Assembly: GCA_949296825.1 (NCBI GenBank)
Contig: CASFQZ010000020.1
Location: 1 to 43,916, forward strand
DNA: 43,916 nucleotides
Direction of reading: 5' to 3'
Source of the DNA: an uncultured Eubacteriales bacterium
GTDB taxonomy: Bacteria; Bacillota; Clostridia; Oscillospirales; Acutalibacteraceae
The number at the start of each line of letters is the position of its first letter. Within the stretch, counting starts at the first letter, position 1. The notes below the pieces were generated by a model. That model did no database searches, had not been told where the DNA came from, and was given only the letters and a program-made list of their open reading frames with translations. The translations under genes and the position numbers were made by a program. Below are positions 1-7,045 of this stretch, piece by piece.

Positions 1-66
1 TCCAGCCAAAGTCGAACGAACTGCCGCTTTGGGGCGGACGCTCTATCCTGCTGCGCTGCCGGCGCA
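1..66 (-). other. tRNA-like remnant (degenerate, edge-truncated)
   Basis: Read on the minus strand, this segment carries tRNA-like blocks in the right order: a D-arm-like AGCAGGATAGAGCG, an anticodon-arm-like CCGC/GCGG stem closing a 6-nt loop, and a T-loop-like TTCGACT. The pieces do not fold as a normal tRNA. The anticodon loop is one base short, the T stem pairs at only about three of five positions, and the 3' acceptor lies beyond the window edge. It is either a decayed tRNA (closest in look to arginine tRNAs) or coincidence. Confidence 0.3.
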
Positions 67-151
67 TCGTACCATCAACGGATTCACCGCTCGGAAAAAC
101 AGCTTCTTTAGTGTATCAGACAAGCGCCCTTTTGTCAACCGACAGACGATG

Positions 152-176
152 AAAAAGCGCCGGGAAATCCCGGCGC
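152..176 (-). terminator. murA intrinsic terminator
   Basis: A perfect 8-bp stem GCGCCGGG/CCCGGCGC (157-164 with 169-176) has an ATTT loop and is followed on the minus strand by TTTTTC. It lies 15 bases past the murA stop codon. Confidence 0.9.
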
Positions 177-191
177 ACAGCGGTGTTTTAG

Positions 192-1481
192 TTACAGCGA
201 GCTTGCCATCGGGACAAGGCGGACGGGATCGTCGTCCTCATCCTGAATGCGGGTAATATCCGCGCCCAGGGCGGTGAGCTTCCCCAGAATATTCTCATAT
301 CCGCGCTCGATCAGGTGGATATCCTCAATGGTGGTTTCGCCGCGGGCGACCAGACCGGCAATAACCATTGCCGCCCCCGCGCGCAAATCATCAGCGCGGA
401 CCGGCGCACCCTTCAAAAATGACACGCCCTCAATGATGGCAGCCTTACCCTCGACCTGAATGGAGGCGCCCATGCGCAGCAGCTGCTCGACATAGCGGAA
501 CCGGTTGTCCCAAATACCCTCGGAGATAATGCTTGTTCCCTCTGCAATGGCAAGCATCGCGGCGAACTGCGGCTGCATATCCGTCGGGAAGCCCGGATGG
601 GGCATGGTTTTGATATTGCATTTCAAGGGACGGCCATGGGCGACAACATGGACGCTGTCAGCATATTCCTCGACCTCGACGCCGCTTTCCACCAGCTTGG
701 CGCTGATGGAATCCAAATGCTTCGGAATCACATTGCGCACCCAGACGTCACCGCCGGTCGCCGCTGCGGCAACCATATAGGTCCCCGCCTCGATCTGATC
801 CGGGATAATGGAATAATCGCAGCCGTGCATGGTCTCGGCGCCGCGAATCTTAATCACATCGGTACCTGCGCCGCGCACATCCGCGCCCATCAGATTCAAA
901 AAATTCGCCAAATCAACAATATGCGGCTCTTTGGCTGCGTTCTCAATGATGGTCATACCCTTGGCGCGCACCGCCGCAAGCATTACATTGATCGTCGCGC
1001 CGACGCTGACCAGATCGAAATACACCGAGCCGCCCAACAGCTCCCGGGAGGTTGCCTTAATGACTGCGTTTTCGGTCTTGACCCGCGCGCCCAGCGCTTC
1101 AAAGCCCTTGATGTGCTGGTCGATGGGGCGAACGCCGAAATTGCAGCCGCCGGGCATGGCGACCTCCGCCCTCCCCGATCTGCCGAGAAGAGCGCCGATA
1201 AAATAATAGGACGCGCGCATTTTCCGCGCCATGGCATCCGGCACGGTATGCGAAGAAATCGAAGTTGTGTCAATTTCATAGGTGTTCGGACTCACGCGGC
1301 GCACCGAAGCGCCCAGATGACGAATGATGTCCATCATCAGCCGCACATCCCGAATATCCGGGATGTTCTCAATCCGACAGGACCCTTTGGCAAGCAGTGT
1401 CGCAGGAATAATCGCCAGCGCCGCGTTTTTCGCACCGCTGATTTCAACATTCCCAACCAGACGTTTGCCGCCGTGTATCAT
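192..1481 (-). CDS. murA: UDP-N-acetylglucosamine 1-carboxyvinyltransferase (MurA/MurZ)
   Basis: First committed step of peptidoglycan synthesis in the cytoplasm: transfers enolpyruvate from PEP to UDP-GlcNAc. The 429-residue length fits the family. Visible motifs are SGAKNA near residues 15-20 (the substrate-binding lysine is K18), PGGCNFGVRPIDQH with the catalytic, fosfomycin-target cysteine at C113, and the GFPTDMQPQ block holding the catalytic aspartate. The frame stays open upstream to 1613, but the start at 1481 is chosen because the protein there begins at the canonical N-terminus (MIHGGKRLVG) and has a GGAAAAG ribosome site four bases upstream. It is transcribed alone, with its own terminator, behind an unusually long structured leader (1482-1920). 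Many Firmicutes carry two MurA paralogues; which one this is cannot be settled here. Confidence 0.96.
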   Translation of the reverse strand: MIHGGKRLVGNVEISGAKNAALAIIPATLLAKGSCRIENIPDIRDVRLMMDIIRHLGASVRRVSPNTYEIDTTSISSHTVPDAMARKMRASYYFIGALLGRSGRAEVAMPGGCNFGVRPIDQHIKGFEALGARVKTENAVIKATSRELLGGSVYFDLVSVGATINVMLAAVRAKGMTIIENAAKEPHIVDLANFLNLMGADVRGAGTDVIKIRGAETMHGCDYSIIPDQIEAGTYMVAAAATGGDVWVRNVIPKHLDSISAKLVESGVEVEEYADSVHVVAHGRPLKCNIKTMPHPGFPTDMQPQFAAMLAIAEGTSIISEGIWDNRFRYVEQLLRMGASIQVEGKAAIIEGVSFLKGAPVRADDLRAGAAMVIAGLVARGETTIEDIHLIERGYENILGKLTALGADITRIQDEDDDPVRLVPMASSL

Positions 1482-1636
1482 AAACTTTTCCAAAAAGCAG
1501 CACTTCCTTATAAATTTTGACGACATTTGAAGCGAATCTTCGACGAAAAGAAAAAGAGTCGTCAACCCGCACGCCAGCAGAAAAGAAGAAAATACCGGCG
1601 TGGAAACACCCAATGTAAGCTCTGTGCATGGTATAC

Positions 1637-1705
1637 CTAAATCCTCCCCCCGTCAGGGGACAGCGGCGCAGCCGCGCCTTTGCCGAAGGCAAAAAAGGAT
1701 TTATG
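1637..1705 (-). repeat. Hairpin module proximal to murA
   Basis: On the minus strand, AAATCCT and AGGATTT form an outer stem. It encloses three hairpins: TTGCC/GGCAA (loop TTC), GGCGC/GCGCC (loop GGCT) and CCCC/GGGG (loop TGAC). The plan resembles the two neighbouring copies, but the primary sequence differs. Confidence 0.6.
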
Positions 1706-1802
1706 ATACAATGTTCTCAAACGGGCGCGAGGCGCCCGTCACCGCAAAGCGGGGACAAATCCGCTGACAAGAGGATTTTAACCTGAGGTTATTCTACCAT
1801 GC
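1702..1802 (-). repeat. ~101-bp tandem repeat, copy A
   Basis: About 85% identical by eye to copy B 129 bp away. Minus-strand folding gives an outer CTCAG/TTGAG stem (one G-U pair), an AATCC/GGATT hairpin, CCGC-TTT-GCGG, and an 8-bp ACGGGCGC/GCGCCCGT hairpin. Its end reads GCATGGTAGAAT, a weaker version of the terminus of copy B. Confidence 0.75.
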
Positions 1803-1830
1803 GTGCGAGGCGGGAATCGTCGCCGAGCGA

Positions 1831-1931
1831 TATGATACAATGTTCTCAGGTGGGCGCAAAGCGCCCGTCACCGCAAAGCGGGGACAAATCCGCTGTTAAG
1901 CGGATTTTAATCTGAGATTATTATACCATGC
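1831..1931 (-). repeat. ~101-bp tandem repeat, copy B
   Basis: Same plan as copy A with better pairing: outer TCTCAG/CTGAGA, perfect AATCCGC/GCGGATT, CCGC-TTT-GCGG and GGGCGC-TTT-GCGCCC. Differences from copy A fall mainly in loops or keep the pairing (G-C versus G-U in the outer stem), which suggests an RNA-level structure. Its outer end contains the TATAAT of the putative murA promoter. Confidence 0.75.
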
Positions 1932-1948
1932 TTCCCCCTCATTGAAAA
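1920..1948 (-). promoter_or_regulatory. Putative sigma-A promoter for murA
   Basis: On the minus strand, TTTTCA (1943-1948), a 17-bp spacer and a perfect TATAAT (1920-1925). The -10 box sits in the terminal repeat of the array, so the transcript would carry the whole array as a leader of roughly 430 nt. The -35 matches only four of six positions. Confidence 0.5.
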
Positions 1949-2204
1949 GTATTTTTTTACAATTCTTTTATTTTGGTGACATTTTTGTAAGAATTGTCAA
2001 AATGTTTCACGGCGCATTGGTGTTTCTTCCAAATTTGAGCGAACAAATATTCTGAAATTTTATTACATAAGAACATTGCCACAAAATAGCGCGGTATCTT
2101 AACGCAAGCCCACAAGGTATCGGGTTCGCTTGGCGGTTTGCTGCCGCAGTTCCGGGCTGCGACTGTTTCGCTTTTTTGTGGGCATCCTATCGACAGGCGC
2201 CTTT
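1949..2204. other. Non-coding AT-rich spacer with a long-range inverted repeat
   Basis: No supported gene. GCCCACAA at 2108-2115 and TTGTGGGC at 2176-2183 are perfect 8-bp complements that bracket a GC-rich core. The core can form CGCAG/CTGCG or, alternatively, GCGG/CCGC hairpins. 1950-2100 is AT-rich and otherwise featureless. Confidence 0.5.
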
Positions 2205-2245
2205 TTTTCAAAAAAACTGCCGCCGCCTGGGCGGGGCGGCGGCAG
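2205..2245 (-). terminator. Terminator after the rhamnosidase gene
   Basis: A perfect 11-bp stem CTGCCGCCGCC/GGCGGCGGCAG (2217-2227 with 2235-2245) is followed on the minus strand by seven T. It starts 10 bases after the stop codon and ends the fakA-recG-luxS-rhamnosidase unit. Confidence 0.92.
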
Positions 2246-2254
2246 AACCGTGCG

Positions 2255-4465
2255 TTATGCCGGATCGGGTACGCTGAAACGGTTTTCGCCCGTCTGCAGC
2301 GCATAGGTTTTACCAAAAATCCTCGCTTCCGCCTCACACCCGGCGGGAACCGTCAACACAAATTCCCATGCACCGTCCGTGCGCCGATATTCGCTTTTGA
2401 CTTCGCCGTGGACGGTATCGATACCGCATCGGACCCACTCAATCCGCCGGTCCGGCGCGGGCGCAAACAGAATTTTTTGATACCCCGGCTTTTCCTCGCA
2501 GGTATTGATCCCGCCCAGCCGGCAGAACATCCAGTCAAAAACCACGCCATAGGCGTAATGGTTAAAGGAATTCATATGCTTGCTGGCAAAATGTCCGTCG
2601 GGATGAATGCCGTTCCAGCGCTCCCAGACCGTGGTCGCGCCCATGGTCACCGGGTACAGCCAGGAGGGATAGCTTTCCTTCAGCAGCAGATCTACCGCCA
2701 GATCGTCTCTGCCCGCCAGGCTCAGCGCGTGCAAAAGATACGCCGTGCCGACAAAACCGGTGGTCAGCTGCCCCGCTCGCTGGACATATTCCGTCAGCTG
2801 GGCGCCGGTCGTCTCCGGAGCGTCGGTCAAGCCGAAATACAACGCCAGCACCGGCGCGGTCTGCGTGTCCTGTATCGTTCTGCCGTCACGCATATATTCT
2901 GCGCGGAAAAAGGCGACGGTATCCTCGTAAAGTTTTTCATAATAGGACATATCTTCGCCAAACAGGCTGCCGGCTTTGATCAAAATCCGCAAATCCAACG
3001 CCAGATATGCCGTGGCAATCAGCCCCTTGTCGGTCCTGCCGTTGGAATCCTCCGGATCAGGCTGATCCAGTGCCAGCCAGTCGCCGTAATGGAAGCCTTT
3101 TTTCCATGGATGAACGAACTCTTTTTCGGTGCCTTCCGCATTTTTTTCGCAGCAGGACGCCATAAAATCCACATATTTTTTCATCATCGGATAGGCTTTT
3201 TTCAAATGCTCCAGATTGCCATACGCCAGATACATCTGCCAGGGAATGATCAGCGCCGCGTCGGACCAGGCGGCGCTGGACATGCGGACGTTAAACTGTC
3301 CGCGCGGACAGATACAGGGGATTTCCCCGTCCGGCGCCTGCTCCGCCGCCAAATCGGAGAGCCATTTATCAAAAAACCGTCCGACGTCGAAATTGATTGC
3401 CGCCGTGCGGCAGAAAACCTGCGCGTCGCCCGTCCAGCCCAGACGCTCGTCCCGCTGCGGACAATCGGTAGGCACATCCAGAAAGTTTCCCTTCTGCCCC
3501 CAGATCACATTATGGTACAACTGGTTGAGCAGCTCATGCGAACAGGCAAAGGAGCCGGTGCGCCGGATGTCGGAATATACCGCCACCGCTTCAAAATCTT
3601 CGGGCTTGACCTCCTGCACCCCCAGAACCTGCACATACCGGAAGCCGTAGAAGGTATAGTGCGGCTGATAGTCAAAGGGCTCGCCGCTTAAAATCAGCCG
3701 CAGCTCCTGCTTGGCGGAGCGAAGATTTTCAGTATAGACATTACCCTCCTTATCCAGCATTTCAAAATGGCGCAGCACCATCGTTTCGCCCTTTTCTCCC
3801 CGGACATGAATGCGCAGATAACCGGTCAGCTCCTGACCAAAATCCAGTACCTTTTCGCCCTTGGGCGTCACAATCAGCTTCGGGGAAGAAAATACCTCGT
3901 GCTCCCGGATCCGTTCGCCCTGCAAGGGGATCAGGATCTGCTTGGAATGCTGGAAGCAGACCGCCGGATAGGATTTGCCCTCTCTTTTGGTCGCGTCGTA
4001 CGCCTCGCCGTTGTACATATCATTGTACACCGTGCGGGTCTTGCGCACAGACCAGCTCTCGTCCGACAGGATCACCTCGCTGCTGCCGTCCCGGTAAAAA
4101 ATTTCCAGCGCGCACAGCAGCGCCGTCCCGTCGGCGGGAATCTGCTTGGAGCCCCACTCCTTGACCTTGTGGAACCGCCAGCCGCGCCCGACGCAGACGC
4201 TCAGACAATTCCTTTTGCCCAGCAGCGCTGTCACATCATAGCTCAGATATTGCAGCCGGTGAGCGTAACTCGTCCAGCCCGGCTCCAGCACATCGTCGCC
4301 GATTTTTTTTCCGTTGAGCTCCGCCCAATACACCCCCAGCGCGGTGATGTGCAGCTCGGCACGTTCGACCTCCCCGGACGTTTCAAAGGTTCGCCAGAAC
4401 TCCGGTACACAGGGATTCCAGTTTTTCGGTGGTTTGATCCACCGGGCGTCATAGATTCTGTTCAT
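2255..4465 (-). CDS. Alpha-L-rhamnosidase, GH78 family
   Basis: Probably removes terminal alpha-L-rhamnose from plant glycosides or polysaccharides by inversion. The 736-residue protein has N-terminal beta-sandwich domains (about 1-310) and then an (alpha/alpha)6-barrel with GH78 signatures: DVPTDCPQRDERLGWTGDAQ near residue 340, GDWLA, and TTVWERWNG. A small C-terminal beta domain follows. No signal peptide is seen, so it should act in the cytoplasm on imported glycosides. The start at 4465 has GGAGGG seven bases upstream; an in-frame ATG at 4516 lies inside luxS and lacks a site. Only 23 bases separate it from luxS, so the two are probably co-transcribed. The natural substrate is unknown. 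Confidence 0.92.
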   Translation of the reverse strand: MNRIYDARWIKPPKNWNPCVPEFWRTFETSGEVERAELHITALGVYWAELNGKKIGDDVLEPGWTSYAHRLQYLSYDVTALLGKRNCLSVCVGRGWRFHKVKEWGSKQIPADGTALLCALEIFYRDGSSEVILSDESWSVRKTRTVYNDMYNGEAYDATKREGKSYPAVCFQHSKQILIPLQGERIREHEVFSSPKLIVTPKGEKVLDFGQELTGYLRIHVRGEKGETMVLRHFEMLDKEGNVYTENLRSAKQELRLILSGEPFDYQPHYTFYGFRYVQVLGVQEVKPEDFEAVAVYSDIRRTGSFACSHELLNQLYHNVIWGQKGNFLDVPTDCPQRDERLGWTGDAQVFCRTAAINFDVGRFFDKWLSDLAAEQAPDGEIPCICPRGQFNVRMSSAAWSDAALIIPWQMYLAYGNLEHLKKAYPMMKKYVDFMASCCEKNAEGTEKEFVHPWKKGFHYGDWLALDQPDPEDSNGRTDKGLIATAYLALDLRILIKAGSLFGEDMSYYEKLYEDTVAFFRAEYMRDGRTIQDTQTAPVLALYFGLTDAPETTGAQLTEYVQRAGQLTTGFVGTAYLLHALSLAGRDDLAVDLLLKESYPSWLYPVTMGATTVWERWNGIHPDGHFASKHMNSFNHYAYGVVFDWMFCRLGGINTCEEKPGYQKILFAPAPDRRIEWVRCGIDTVHGEVKSEYRRTDGAWEFVLTVPAGCEAEARIFGKTYALQTGENRFSVPDPA

Positions 4466-4488
4466 AAACAACCCTCCATAAGAGAATT

Positions 4489-4941
4489 TTAATACCCCAG
4501 TTGATCGGCGGTCCAATGCTGAATCACCGATAGAAAACGGACCGCCTCCTGTTTCGCTCCTCTAAGGGAATGTTCGCGCCAGTTCCCGCACTCGGCGGCT
4601 GTGGCGCCGGGAATTTCTCCCTCATAGGCGGCGATATCGGCAAATATACGGCGGATCAGGGCGACGGCGTCCGCCTGCGCCATATCCCGCACCAGAAAAT
4701 AGCAGCCGGTGCGGCAGCCCATGGGACCGAAATAAATGATTTTATCGGCAGCTTCGCTGTTGCGCGCAAAGGTCGCAAACAGATGCTCGATGGTGTGCAG
4801 CGACGCGTTGTCGATCACCGCCTCCCGGTTCGGACGGCGCATCCGGATATCATAGGTCGCAATATCCCCGTCCTGCCGGGACAGATAAATGCCCGGCAAT
4901 AATGTATTGTGGTCCACCGTAAAGCTCGCAATTTTTTCCAT
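4489..4941 (-). CDS. luxS: S-ribosylhomocysteine lyase LuxS
   Basis: Cleaves S-ribosylhomocysteine to homocysteine and the AI-2 precursor DPD; part of the activated methyl cycle in the cytoplasm. The 150-residue length is typical. The metal site is visible as HTIEH (residues 47-51) plus the cysteine of AAECGNW near residue 120. The catalytic cysteine lies in FGPMGCRTGCYF. Two ATGs are close together (4947 and 4941). AGGAG sits one base before the first and seven before the second, so 4941 (MEKIASF, the family N-terminus) is chosen. It lies between recG and the rhamnosidase with short gaps. No pfs (mtnN) gene is in this window. Confidence 0.96.
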   Translation of the reverse strand: MEKIASFTVDHNTLLPGIYLSRQDGDIATYDIRMRRPNREAVIDNASLHTIEHLFATFARNSEAADKIIYFGPMGCRTGCYFLVRDMAQADAVALIRRIFADIAAYEGEIPGATAAECGNWREHSLRGAKQEAVRFLSVIQHWTADQLGY

Positions 4942-5005
4942 GTCCATTCTCCTGCTTTCTGCGCCGTCGGGCGCTTTTTTAAGATCTGCCTCTTGCCTCG
5001 GATGT

Positions 5006-7042
5006 TTATGCGCCGGTGCTGCGGAACATCTCAACAACGGCGTCGCGCAGACGCCGGTTTTCTTCCTTTTGCAGGGCGGGGTCCTCCGCCAGCAGCTTTT
5101 CCGCAATCTCCCGCGCCGCCCGCAGGATACGCGTATCCTCACACAGGTCGGCGATTTTCAGCTCCGGCAGTCCGTGCTGGCGCTGCCCGAAGAAATCACC
5201 GGGACCACGCAGCCGCAAATCTTCGTCGGCAATACGGAAGCCGTCGGTTGTCGCGCAGAGAATGGCCAGCCGCTCCTGGGTCTTCGGGCTCCGGCTGCCG
5301 CTGATCAGCACGCAGGTTGAGCTTTCCTGCCCGCGCCCGACCCTGCCGCGCAGCTGGTGCAGCTGCGACAAACCGAAGCGGTCGGCGTTTTCAATCAGCA
5401 TCACCGTCGCGTTGGGGACATCGACACCAACCTCCACCACCGTGGTGGCCACCAGACAATCCAATTCCCCTTCGCTGAACTGGCGCATGACCCGCTCCTT
5501 TTCCGCCGGTTTCATTTTGCCGTGCAGCAGTCCGAGCCGCCGGTCCGGAAAAACCTCCCGCTGCAAATACGCATAATATTCCTCGGCGGGCATCAGCAGC
5601 GATTCCTGCCCGCCCTGCTCGACCAGCGGGCAGATGATATACCCCTGCTGTCCTTTGGCGAAATGTTTTTCCAAAAAACGATATAGCCTTGGACGGTACG
5701 ATTCGTCCACCAGATAGGTCTTGACCGGCTTGCGCCCTTTTGGCAGCTCGTCTAAAATCGACAGGTCCATATCCCCGTAAATAATCAATCCCAGTGTGCG
5801 GGGGATCGGCGTGGCGGACATGACCAGAAGATGGGGGTCCGCGCCCTTATTCGCCAGCGCCGCCCGCTGCCCGACACCGAAGCGGTGCTGCTCGTCGGTA
5901 ATCACCAGCCCCAGCCGATGGAACACCACATCCTGTTGAATCAGGGCGTGGGTGCCGATCACGCAGTCGATATGCCCCTCGGCAAGCTGCTGTTTGACCT
6001 CATCCTTGCTCTTTTTGCTCATGGAGCCGGACAAAATGGCGGTGCGGATCTCCGTGTTTTCAAAGAATTTCAAAAAGGTGCGAAAATGCTGACCCGCCAG
6101 CACCTCGGTGGGCGCCATGACCGCCGCCTGACAGCCGCTTTTGACACAGGAGTAGACCGCTGCCGCCGCCACGGCAGTTTTGCCGGAGCCGACGTCGCCC
6201 TGTAACAGCCGCCGCATCACGCCGCCGCTTGCCATATCCGCCGCCAGCGTCTGCACGGCACGCACCTGCGCGCCGGTCATGGTGAAGGGCAGCAGCGCTT
6301 CAAACGCCGCGCTGTAATCGCCGATCACAATTCCCTTCTTTTCTTTCTCCCGCTGCATCAGCAGCCCCGTTTCCAGCGTCAGCAGCTCCTCAAACGCCAG
6401 CCGTCGCCGGGCTGCCGCCACATCCGCTTCGCTGCGGGGAAAATGAATCGCTTCCAGCGCCGCTTGAAGCGGCAGCAGCTTATATTTTTCCAGTATCCAG
6501 GACGGCAGCGTCTCCGGCAGCAAATCGCCCGCCGTATCCAGCGCCGCGCGCACGCAGCGGGCAATGGTCTTGCTGGGCAGCTTATCGGTCTGGTGATAGA
6601 TTGGCTGCATGGAAAGCGGCGCCGCGCCTTTTTTCCGGTACTGGGGCGAAATCATCTGCCGCTGACCGGAATAGGGGTCACGCTCCGTTTTGCCGTAAAA
6701 CAGATACGCCTCCCCCTCCCGCAGCGCATCCGCCGCGTAGCGGTTGTTGAAAAACACCAGCCGCAGCAGCGTCTCGCCGTCGGTTGCCTCCGTTTTGACC
6801 AAAAGCCGTCCGCCGCCGATGCGCCGTTCCTCCGGCGGCTCGGCGATGATACCCTCAACGCAGCAGACCTCGCCCTCCGGCGCGTCCGCCATCGCATGGA
6901 TATGGCTCCAATCCTCATAAGCGCGGGGATAAAAACGCAAAAGAGCCATAAGAGTGTCCACCCCCAAGCGCCGGAAGCGCTTGGCACGGACCTCCCCGAC
7001 TCCTTTGACGTATTGGATATCCCTGTCGACTTTTTCGTTCAT
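5006..7042 (-). CDS. recG: ATP-dependent DNA helicase RecG
   Basis: Branch-migration helicase that regresses stalled replication forks and processes recombination intermediates. The 678 residues match the family. The order is an N-terminal wedge (OB-fold) domain within about 1-230, helicase domain 1 with Walker A GDVGSGKT (282-289) and the RecG-type DEQH box (383-386), then helicase domain 2 with SATPIPRTL and QLRGRVGRG. The gene starts three bases after the fakA stop, as in many Firmicutes where fakA (yloV) and recG are neighbours. Its ribosome site is weak (GGAA), which suggests translational coupling to fakA. Confidence 0.97.
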   Translation of the reverse strand: MNEKVDRDIQYVKGVGEVRAKRFRRLGVDTLMALLRFYPRAYEDWSHIHAMADAPEGEVCCVEGIIAEPPEERRIGGGRLLVKTEATDGETLLRLVFFNNRYAADALREGEAYLFYGKTERDPYSGQRQMISPQYRKKGAAPLSMQPIYHQTDKLPSKTIARCVRAALDTAGDLLPETLPSWILEKYKLLPLQAALEAIHFPRSEADVAAARRRLAFEELLTLETGLLMQREKEKKGIVIGDYSAAFEALLPFTMTGAQVRAVQTLAADMASGGVMRRLLQGDVGSGKTAVAAAAVYSCVKSGCQAAVMAPTEVLAGQHFRTFLKFFENTEIRTAILSGSMSKKSKDEVKQQLAEGHIDCVIGTHALIQQDVVFHRLGLVITDEQHRFGVGQRAALANKGADPHLLVMSATPIPRTLGLIIYGDMDLSILDELPKGRKPVKTYLVDESYRPRLYRFLEKHFAKGQQGYIICPLVEQGGQESLLMPAEEYYAYLQREVFPDRRLGLLHGKMKPAEKERVMRQFSEGELDCLVATTVVEVGVDVPNATVMLIENADRFGLSQLHQLRGRVGRGQESSTCVLISGSRSPKTQERLAILCATTDGFRIADEDLRLRGPGDFFGQRQHGLPELKIADLCEDTRILRAAREIAEKLLAEDPALQKEENRRLRDAVVEMFRSTGA

Positions 7043-7045
7043 CTT

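Larger units (their letters stand above)
1626..1931. repeat. Structured repeat array bounded by 10-bp inverted repeats
   Basis: GCATGGTATA at 1626-1635 is the exact inverted complement of TATACCATGC at 1922-1931. Between them lie three hairpin-rich modules: one at 1637-1705 and two related ~101-bp copies at 1702-1802 and 1831-1931. On the minus strand each module folds as a closing stem around three hairpins. No coding region is seen inside. It could be a MITE-like intergenic repeat or a structured leader RNA of murA. Confidence 0.8.

Noticed and set aside
597-1520. Long plus-strand open frame opposite murA
   Set aside because: It mirrors the murA coding strand, has no ribosome site or recognisable protein motif, and murA is certain.
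1482-1613. N-terminal extension of MurA
   Set aside because: The extra 44 residues do not resemble MurA, have no ribosome site, and the canonical N-terminus begins at 1481.
2138-3691. 517-codon plus-strand frame opposite the rhamnosidase
   Set aside because: Antisense shadow of a GC-rich gene; starts inside the non-coding spacer; His/Arg/Gln-rich low-information product.
4957-4979. Hairpin GCGCC/GGCGC with T-run on the plus strand between recG and luxS
   Set aside because: It points along the plus strand, where no gene is transcribed. On the minus strand the T-run is on the wrong side, so it is not a luxS or recG terminator.
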